64,000 bases of DNA from Symbiodinium natans. Lineage: Eukaryota; Sar; Dinophyceae; Suessiales; Symbiodiniaceae. A program made the position numbers and the translations under genes. The notes under the pieces were generated by a model that was not told the origin of the DNA, searched no databases, and was given only the letters and a program-made list of their open reading frames with translations. The DNA is taken from assembly GCA_905221605.1 (NCBI GenBank), contig CAJNDS010002634.1, positions 487,001 to 551,000 of the forward strand, written 5' to 3'. The stretch's first letter is position 1, and every line of letters begins with the position of its first letter. This document shows positions 56,350 to 64,000 of this stretch, piece by piece.

Positions 56350-59300
56350 GTGTCCGGCAACCCCTCCTACATGACTTGTGACTTCAACTGCCTCGGCGGC
56401 TACACACCGGGCAGTGCTCCAGATGATTGTTGGTTTTGAGGGCTGGTTTAGGGTTTAGGGTTAAGTGTTTAGGGTTTAGGGTCTGGGGCTTCGGGGTGGG
56501 GGGGGAGGTTTGGGGGAAGTCCTTTTGCACGCTGAAAGCAAGACATTGCAAGGTGCCTTTGGCTATATGAGTATCGCAAATATTGGTGCGACCACCGGTG
56601 CCACCTGTGCCATCTCCACAGACATCCCTGGCACCGGTTTTGTGGGGGGAACCGACTATCAGGTGCGATTGGGTGGTTGTAGTGCTGAAGCCGAAGAGCG
56701 TCGTAGACGTATCATTTTGGGCACATGTTTTTGACGATTTTGCCTCTTCCCTGTCTTCCACGGTCCACGCTCTGTCGATGACTGTTTCTGGAATTACTTC
56801 TGGAATTGGGGTATGTGTTGTGCTAATGTCTGGAATTAGGGTATGTGTTGTGCCGTGACCCTCCTCCCTAAACACTAAACTCACTAAATATTTTTTAAAC
56901 AAGACAACATATATATATATATATACAAATATATATATATATATATATATATTGTGACTGGCAAGCCCTGGAGGTGACTGTCTCGTCCACCCAAGCCCTC
57001 GGCCAAAAGATTGGGGCAAGCAGTGGGCTCTTCGGCTCCGCGTCCACTGCGGATCAGGACTCGAGGGTTACCAGCCATGCCTATACTTGGACTGCGCCGA
57101 CGTGTGGTAGTGTGAGCTTCCGTGCCCTTTGTGGCGCCGGTGGGAGCACAGACGAAGTCTGGGCTGCAGCCGAAGTTAGCAGCACCGAAGCTGGGGGAAA
57201 TGTTTGCACGACCACCGGCAGCTCTGGCGATACCACGACACCAGCAGCCGCCAGCGGACTGGAGCTGACTAGTGGCCTGTCCATGACTGCAGCGGTGGAT
57301 AGCACCGACGTCACCATTGAGGTCTTTTCCTCCATGAACACGTGGATCGGGATTGGCTTCGTGGAGGGCTCCAGCCCATCCATGGTCAACGCAGACACCT
57401 TTATCTGCAGCGGTGGAACTGTTGCCGGGCAGTGTTTGTGATTCGACAACTGGCTTAAGAGATTCTAGGACACCAAGACGTGCGCCCTCCTGCTTCCACA
57501 AGTTCAATTGCTTCCTCAGCCCTCCTCAACCCAATTCCTCAACCCTAAACCCTGAACCCTAAACCCTAAACCCTAACTCTTTAGACGCAAGCCAAGGTTC
57601 TGCGGTACTGGATGACGGCCGAGGCACCACCGACCGGGGGCCAGGTTGTGCCCGGGTCTTCCTGCTCCACCGTCTCCGGCCAGGCCCATTGAGGGTGGTG
57701 ATTGTAGCGAAACTGCAGGACCCCAAAAAGAATTACTGGGACTGAGGGTTTAGGGTTTAGGGTTTGGGGTTTAGGGTTACTGGGACTATCCCCCCCCTGC
57801 TATTCCCTACAGCTTTAATACCACACTTCCCAAAACACCCGTTCTCACCCCAAAGTAGGCCCCTGGCGTTGTGCATTTGGGACTTGGCTTGGTTGCTTTG
57901 AGCAGGACCGCATTGGAGGCAAAAGTTGGAACCCTAAACTCGAGGGTTCGATTGGCCTGCCTTGGATCAGGTCTCAAGGAATTGCGGGTGACGAAGGCTT
58001 AGGGCTTAGGGCTTGTAATCGTGCTTGGGGATTCGTCTGCAGAGCTCGAAGCCCAAAAGGCGCGCAGAGAATTTCCCAGAAGAAGGGAAACCCGATGTGC
58101 CCCAAAAAATACTGTAGCCCTTGTATACTACAGAAACCTCTACACAGGAACCCCTAACTTTTGAAGCCAGCCTAGACCCTAAACTCTGAATTACATCTTG
58201 CCCGTGTTTTGTAGTCGGCCTGATGGTGTCCCTCCATACGATAGCATGACCTCGACTTGAACCAACGAACCTTGCCCACCCTAAGCCCTAAACCCTACAG
58301 TGAGCCTCGAAACAGTTTAAGTCTCTCAGGGTAGTTATGAGCCCTTTAAAAGAGGTAAGGGACCATATTAAGGGGCCACGCAACTTCCTAAACCCTCAAC
58401 CCTTAACCCTAAACCCTAATCCTAAACCCTAAACCCTAAACCCTAAACTCCCTGATCTAGGAGATAATCTTAAGGGCCCATACAGCCACCCCTTAGAGTG
58501 TGCCAGGTCTCCATGCAGTTCACGCGGAAGCTGCAGGCCCCTGGCTTGGTCCGAAAACACCCCCAGTTTAGGGTTTGGGGTTTAGGGTTTAGGGTTTGGG
58601 GTTTAGGGTTCAGGGTTTAGGGTTTGGGGTTTAGGGCTACTAGGTAGGTCCTCGGGAAATCTTGTATTTTCCCGTATTGGGTTTAAGAGGATGATGTTTG
58701 GGAATATTTTCGCCCCAAAAAATCCTTAAAACCCTACAATAAACCCTATATGCCCTACAAGGCCTAATTCAAAACCCTATAAAGCCTATAAACCCTATAA
58801 GCCCTATAAACCCTATAAGCCCTAATTCTAAACCCTCTAAACCCTATAAACCCTATAAACCCTATGGTTTATAGGCCCTATAAGCCCCTATCAGCCGCCA
58901 GACGCCCCTACAAACCACGAAAAGACCGGGAAGCTCGAGGCCGAAACGGCCTCCCAAGTCGCGATCTCGCCGGGCACGCAGCAGATGGTCATCTACGCGC
59001 ATGGCAGTGAAGCTTGCCTTGACAGGGTTTAGGGTTTAGGGTTTATTGTTTAGGGCTTAGGGTTTAGGGCAAGATGGGTTTAGGGTTTAGGGTTTAGGGT
59101 GTAGGGTTTAGGGTTTAGGGTTTAGGGTTTAGGGTGCGCATCTCTAGACCCCAACCCCCCACCCTTCATGAAGCACTGTTTTTTTTTTGTTACTGCTATT
59201 GGTGAGTGTATTTGGGGTGCCTTCTTAATATTGGTGCGTGGATAGATTGGGTGTCCTATTGTTAGAAGGAATAAAAACCCTACTTGACATGCTCAAAACA

Positions 59301-62300
59301 ACGTGCCGCGGCATTACAAAGAACATGGCCAACAAATCCCTGGCCATAAAGCCCCCTAAACCCCCTAAACCCCCTAAACCCCCTAAACCCCCTAAACAGC
59401 CCAGGATGGCTCCACCACACTGGCCTACCACGGCAGCAACCGGGGAGGCGCCCTCGTCGATTTCGGCTCGCTCGAGTGCCTCGTAAGCATCGGTTCAGCG
59501 CGACCAACTCAATGTATGGGGGTTTCTCGGTAAGGTCGTACTAGTATAGGGCTTAGCCAGGAAGGTCTAGGGTTCGAGGGCTGAGGGTTTATGGGGTACA
59601 GTTTTCAAACAAGGATGTGAAAGAAAAAGGGTTCAAGGTTGAGACGTTAGGGATTTGAGTGTTGGATTGGAGTCGTACTCAGAAATAAATGTTTACATAA
59701 AATATAAGATAATAACCAGTAAATAAATACATAAAAGTGTATATGTATATATATATATATATATATGTAGATCGTAGGCAAGGCAAAGGTGGTCCTAAAC
59801 CTGCCCGCCACCCCGCCACGAGTAGACTTTGGGCGTTCGGCTCCGAGGTCGGCTTCTTCGAGCTAGCAGCTGGACTTGACCCCTTAGCCTGAGGGTCCAT
59901 GTACCTAAATAGGGAATACTTGGGCCTTGAAATACTTGCTACATTGCCACATAGGGTATTTGGGGCCCAAGTATATGATAATAAGGTACTGGGACCCTTA
60001 GGGTTAGCCTATATCTACTGCTTCATGGTAAGCAGGCAAAACTCATACTCAGCTGCAAAAAAGTCTGGGTTTGGGGTTTAGGCTCTACCTGCAGCTGCGA
60101 AAACCCGACATACATGCAACACGAAAAGTTCACTTTTTTCTTGTGGCAAGGCAAATCACTCTCTGGAAGCGGTTAGGACGTCGACCGAAACTGCATTTCC
60201 TTCGGGCGAAGCATGCGTCAATCCAGGAAAGCAGATGCATGTGGTGCAATACTGAAATCGACGTTTCCGGAGCAAGCTAGGTTTTCGTACAAGCTCTGCA
60301 GCGCGATGCGGCTGGGTCTTCATTGATTTGCAACTCTTGGAATGGCATACAATACTCCTAAAATTACATGTTACCCTTATAGTATGAACCCTACGACCTA
60401 TAGAAACCTAAACCCTAAACTCTTAATCCTAAACCCTGAACCCTAAACCCTAAACCCTGAACTCCTCACAAGGGTCACTGCTTTCGTCCCTTAAGAACAC
60501 TCCTTCCTGTCCCAGGTCGGTCGTGTCTGTGGGGCCGACGGCCGAGGCTTCTCTGCGGGCGGACCCAGACCTGTTCGCCGTTTAGGGCTTTGGGCTTAGG
60601 GTTTAAAGTTTAGGGTGTAGGGTTTAGGGTTTAGGGTTTAGGGGGAATAGTAGAGAAGTTACCAATGATGTTCCCTTATGGTCCCTACATAAGTTGTACA
60701 GACCCAAAATAACCACCCAAAACCCGATTCGAATCATTAGGGGTTGAGGGTTTTTCAGGGTTCAGAGTTTAGGGTGTGGTGTAGGGCAGGGCTCTCGGGT
60801 CGGGATATATATGTATATGTATATATATATATAAGGCTTTTTGGTTTAGTTTAGGGGCTTGCGGGCTTTCACGTTCTCACGGTATGAGATTGCGTTGTTC
60901 GCGCAACCTGTCGCAAGCTCGGAGCCTGCTCGTTGAAACTATGGAAACCCCAGATGCCCAAGCAACCTCAGAGCTCCACCCACACCCACACATGTGTCTG
61001 CGCATAATAAAGGGGCCTGAATAATTAGAATAGTTTTTTTTTTTTTTTTTGGGGGGGGGGGGGTGAATTTTGTATATTCACAAAGGGACCATTAGGGAAT
61101 ACACTTAGTGATTTTTTCCGACCCCTGTACTATGCACGTAAGTATACACGTGTGCGCCCCAGAGTTACTGGGCCCATATCATTCGTCTTGCTGTCCCAAG
61201 AGCCAGGCACACAGAAAGTGCACCGTTGTCCCAAGGTGGTTGCACCTCATTCTGATGGCCGTCGGCTGGGGAACTCTCCTTCCATGGGGCGTGGCTTGGG
61301 ACTCTCGTTATGGGGGCATTTTCGGGCATGTGGATGCAGGTTTGGCCCAAATCCTGAAAGCCGAAATTGAAAACTCAGAAAAATGGTAGAGTAGTACAAT
61401 AGCATCGTAGTAAAATGGTATAATGGTAAAAAAATATTTAACCGTATAGCAAGTAGATGAATACAAGAATATGTTAGTATAACAATTTAATAGTATAGTG
61501 CTATAATAACACCACACTAAAACAGTACAATACTAGAACAATATACGTACATACTTGTACGAACATGATTAATACAGGTCATTTAGATTTGGTCCCTGTC
61601 AGGACTGTAGGATGATGATGGCTCCGGTTGGCCACCATTGGCTGCACTCGATGCTCCATATAAGAGACGCTGAAGCCAACCCAAAAAACAAAGTTTGTGA
61701 AGGCTTCGACCCTTTTGCACAAAAATCGCAGAATGAAGAAACTCACGTCCGAAGAGCATCAAAACCCTAAACTTGGGATGTTCCCCCTTATTACTAACAG
61801 CTCCTTCATCGGGATTCTAGTAGGGGGTACTGTAATCCCGTTTAAGGACTGTTAGTATAAAGGGGAACATCCCAACCCTAAACCCTAAACCACATGGGGG
61901 TTTCCGAAATTGGGGGTACCTTATTGCGGTCCTGATTATCATGCAACCCTATACTATTTGGGGGGTCTCGATTCGAGGTCCCCTATTTTCGTAAACCCTA
62001 AACCCTAAACCCTAAACCCTAAACCCTATACCCTATACCCTATACCCTATACCCTATACCCTAAACCCTAAACCCTAAACCCTCAACCCCAGCCTTAGGT
62101 GGCGCTGGCAAATCGTGCACGGGACGTGACGGGGGCACCCGGGGGCGCCTGGTTCAAGCTGCACAGGCGCATCCAAGCAGCTGGCCTCGACCAGGGTTTA
62201 GGGTTTAGGGTTTAGGGTTCAGGGTTCAGGGTCTAGGGTTTAGGGTTTAGGGTTTAGGAAGGCGTTCTCAGGGAAGTGGTGAGCCCAGATGCAACGGGTT

Positions 62301-63534
62301 ACAACTGTTTGCTTAAGAACCCCTCAAAAATTCTTCCTTATAAGGGGAATATTGCTTTCATTTTTTTGGGGTGGTTCTTAAGCAAATAGTAGGTTCAGGG
62401 TTGAGGGCGATATGTACGTGATGGAGATTTTGGTGGTTTAGGGTTCGGGCATGTAGGGGTTGCGTTGCTAGGGCTTCCACGGGGTCATGTTTTGAGGTTT
62501 GCGGTTCTTGGCGTGGTTGTGTTGTTTCATCAGGTCTGCGGATGGACGATTCAACTCGTTGGCTTCTGCATGGCCGTGTGGTACGTGCAGGCCTGCGGGT
62601 TTGAACCTCATGCTGCCGCGCGCCCTCTCGAGAACCTCCAGTCAGCTTTCTCCTGCCACCGTAAGCTGTCAATTCCGCACCCTAAACCCCAAACCCCTAA
62701 ACCCCACACCCCAACCCCCCCCCCCCCCTCAGATGTGTACGAACGCGGTTGGCCCCTCCATGTCTCATTGTTCCACCCCACAGCGGAGGCGTTGCACTTC
62801 ACAGGCCCTCATCACGTCGTCGGCTTCGTTGCCGTCGTCCTGGGCGCCTTGGTGACACAAGAATTAGTCCTTAAACCCCCCAAACCATATCTCTGCATTG
62901 GTATTTTCTGTCTATACATCTACATGCTATGTGTATATGTTTGAATTATCTAGTACTATATACTTCTGATACTTATATACTTTTTCTGTGCCCTCAGCAT
63001 CCCTCAAACATCGACCCACCTGTGGGCCCTTGAGGGACGCTGCAGCCCTTCAACGCCATCCTCCGGAAGTTCTGCGGGCACCCGGAGCCAGGGCAGAGCA
63101 AGACGGCTGGGCGAAGACTCTTCGAGGTGGTCCACAAAGGCCGGCCGGGGGGGGGGGGGGGTTTGAGTGAGTTCATAAAAGGCGTTTTCGGCGGCGTTGG
63201 CTGTAGTTGTTTCGCTGACTGGGTTGAGTAGCCCCAAGGGTTGTACCATCCAGAAGTACAGGGGTGTTGTTCCCTTGGCAGAGGACACAACTACGTCTTC
63301 TGGCTGCACCGCATGTGCTCTCAACAACTTACCAGTCGAAGAAATGTCCCGCAAGGTTGTTCTTAAGGGGGTAATCCCAGGGCTTCAGCCGTTGAAGGTC
63401 TAGTTAGGAAGTGGGGCAAGTAAAACGATGCTTGGCCTACACCTGAACCCTTCTTGTACCCTAGACCAGCAAGCAGTACAGGCGGCGGCTACATTGCCAC
63501 GGTGATGGGCATGGTGAACTTCGATTGCTCTTAG
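56350..63534 (+). CDS. Reeler-DOMON-cytochrome b561 protein (FRRS1/SDR2-like)
   Basis: Exons: 56350 to about 56435, 56539-56662, 56974-57423, 57585-57644, 58507-58536, 58940-59011, 59405-59482, possibly 60516-60583, 61236-61293, 62099-62176, 62534 to about 62594, 62733-62843, 63035-63139 and 63482-63534 or beyond. Exon 1 is Cys-rich (MTCDFNCLGGYTPG). Exons 2-3 carry Reeler features (GATCAISTDIPGTGFVGGTD, TWTAPTCGSVSFRALCG). DOMON follows: MTAAVDSTDVTIEVFSSMNT, WIGIGF, MVNADTF, RYWMTAEA, VSMQFTRKLQ, AISPGTQQMVIYAHGS. The b561 part has WLHLILMAVGWGTLLPWGVV, AWFKLHRRIQ, WTIQLVGFCMAVWYV, ALHFTGPHHVVGFVAVVLG, LQPFNAIL and HKGGGYIATVMGMVNF, with the four heme-ligand histidines in order. FRRS1-type proteins move electrons across membranes to reduce ferric iron or similar acceptors. 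Most introns are GC-AG. A TAG at 63532-63534 may be the end or may lie past a donor. Confidence 0.85.
59015..59138. repeat. TTTAGGG arrays after b561-gene exon 6
   Basis: Three blocks of TTTAGGG starting a dozen bases after the exon end. Confidence 0.95.
59345..59400. repeat. CCCCCTAAA 9-bp tandem repeat before b561-gene exon 7
   Basis: Five perfect 9-mers, ending 4 bp before the exon. The minus strand reads as a Gly-Gly-Leu/Gly-Phe-Arg repeat, which is not a real protein. Confidence 0.9.
60646..60745. repeat. Family-H dispersed repeat
   Basis: Contains AGAAGTTACCAATGATGTTC, CCTTATGGTCCC and later CCAAAACCCGATTCGAATCA, matching the two other copies. Confidence 0.6.
61773..61875. mobile_element. 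Family-B element inside a telomere-like array
   Basis: Starts TTGGGATGTTCCCCCTTATT and ends TATAAAGGGGAACATCCCAA. Left flank AAAACCCTAAAC, right flank CCCTAAACCCTAAACC. Confidence 0.85.
61893..61998. mobile_element. Family-E element whose right end runs into a CCCTAAA array
   Basis: Starts CATGGGGGTTTCCGAAATTG. The right end TATTTTCGTAAACCC continues straight into CCCTAAA repeats instead of the usual CCCCCAT. Confidence 0.7.
61996..62086. repeat. CCCTAAA / CCCTATA array before b561-gene exon 10
   Basis: Four CCCTAAA units, six CCCTATA units, then four CCCTAAA units; ends 12 bp before the exon. TTTAGGG units (62194-62260) follow the exon. Confidence 0.95.
62303..62392. mobile_element. Family-G element
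   Basis: Starts CAACTGTTTGCTTAAGAACC and ends GGTTCTTAAGCAAATAGTAG, long inverted ends. Confidence 0.8.
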
Positions 63535-63659
63535 CAAGACCCTAACCCTAAACCCTAAACCCTAAACCCTAAGCTCTAACCCCAGTCGGGTGGCATAAAA
63601 AGCCCTTCGGGGTTTGAAAGTTGGGAGCTTTGGGTCGCCAAAGTATAGGACGAGAGAGT

Positions 63660-63853
63660 TCATTCATTCATCTACAGTAAACTCCCAAAAGTTGGAACAT
63701 CCGTACCCCTCATACCTCAGAAGGTATACTGAAGGGAATCCCAGCTCTAACCCCTAACCCCTAAACCCTAAACCCTAAACCCCAAACCCTAAACCCTAAA
63801 CCCTAAACATCCTTATAAACCATGTGCCAACTTTCTGGACTTTACTGTGCTTG
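63660..63853. mobile_element. Family-K fragment split by CCCTAAA repeats
   Basis: ACTCCCAAAAGTTGGAACAT and GAAGGGAATCCCAGCTC are followed by about eight CCCTAAA-like units (63747-63807), then AACATCCTTATAAACC and CTGGACTTTACTGTGC. The copy at 8022 has only a short spacer there. Confidence 0.6.
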
Positions 63854-64000
63854 AGACCCTAAGGAACTGTTGGCTCGGCGTGGGTCTCTTGATCAGGAGG
63901 GAGCCACCCAGCGGAAATCAAGTAGGTTTAGGGTTTAGGGTGCGGAGCTGCAATTGGTATTGTAGAAAGGAGTTAGTGTTGAGGGTTGGAAGGGCCAATG

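Noticed and set aside
56884-57507. 207-codon minus-strand frame opposite the Reeler/DOMON exon
   Set aside because: It is antisense of a motif-bearing exon and includes a TA microsatellite at its 3' end.
59225-59507. Gly-Gly-Leu and Gly-Phe-Arg repeat proteins on the minus strand
   Set aside because: They are antisense translation of the CCCCCTAAA 9-mers; the + strand at 59405 carries a DOMON-linked exon.
1-64000. Dozens of short open frames ending in NPKP, NPKPF or GFRV
   Set aside because: These endings are translations of CCCTAAACCC or GGGTTTAGGG and stop within or just after the arrays; they mark repeats, not proteins.

Overview
The window looks like nuclear DNA of a dinoflagellate, probably in or near Symbiodiniaceae/Suessiales (inference). 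The evidence is coding sequence cut into exons of 26-500 nt, mostly GC-AG introns, TTTAGGG-type repeats in nearly every intron, a 12-nt match to the 3' end of the dinoflagellate spliced leader ahead of one gene, and that gene's secreted N-terminus with a DDECLEGDGQC-like motif. No rRNA, tRNA, CRISPR or bacterial operon was seen. Most open frames longer than 60 codons are read-through of repeats: many end in NPKP, the translation of CCCTAAACCC. Real genes had to be assembled from short exons by reading motifs across splice sites.

Layout, all recognised genes on the + strand. 1-12.6 kb: mostly repeats with a few isolated exon candidates. 12.84-13.87 kb: an uninterrupted 341-codon gene with an ERLAERG octapeptide repeat and hydrophobic C-terminal segments. 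17.2-20.3 kb: four exons of an AAAP/AVT-type amino acid transporter. 24.9-33.6 kb: unassigned exons, several Lys/Glu-rich. 35.5-42.8 kb (perhaps to 45.9 kb): an aldo/keto reductase in at least ten exons, with all four catalytic residues. Inside one of its introns, 39.76-40.77 kb, lies a complete secreted CDP-diacylglycerol diphosphatase-like gene with a spliced-leader relic, apparently a retroposed mRNA that later gained introns. 48.5-55.5 kb: many short exons of a coiled-coil protein. 56.35-63.5 kb: a Reeler-DOMON-cytochrome b561 protein (FRRS1/SDR2-like ferric reductase architecture) in about 14 exons.

The intergenic and intronic DNA has two main components. The first is telomere-like arrays placed convergently: a typical exon is preceded by (CCCTAAA)n and followed by (TTTAGGG)n, so a typical intron starts with TTTAGGG and ends with CCCTAAA just before its AG. 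The second is at least nine families of 80-150 bp terminal-inverted-repeat elements (named A-K here). One family-A copy is, to the base, an intron of the nested gene: its 4-bp target duplication supplies the GT and its own terminus supplies the AG. This introner behaviour, the convergent telomeric repeats at intron ends and the nested retrogene are the most interesting observations.
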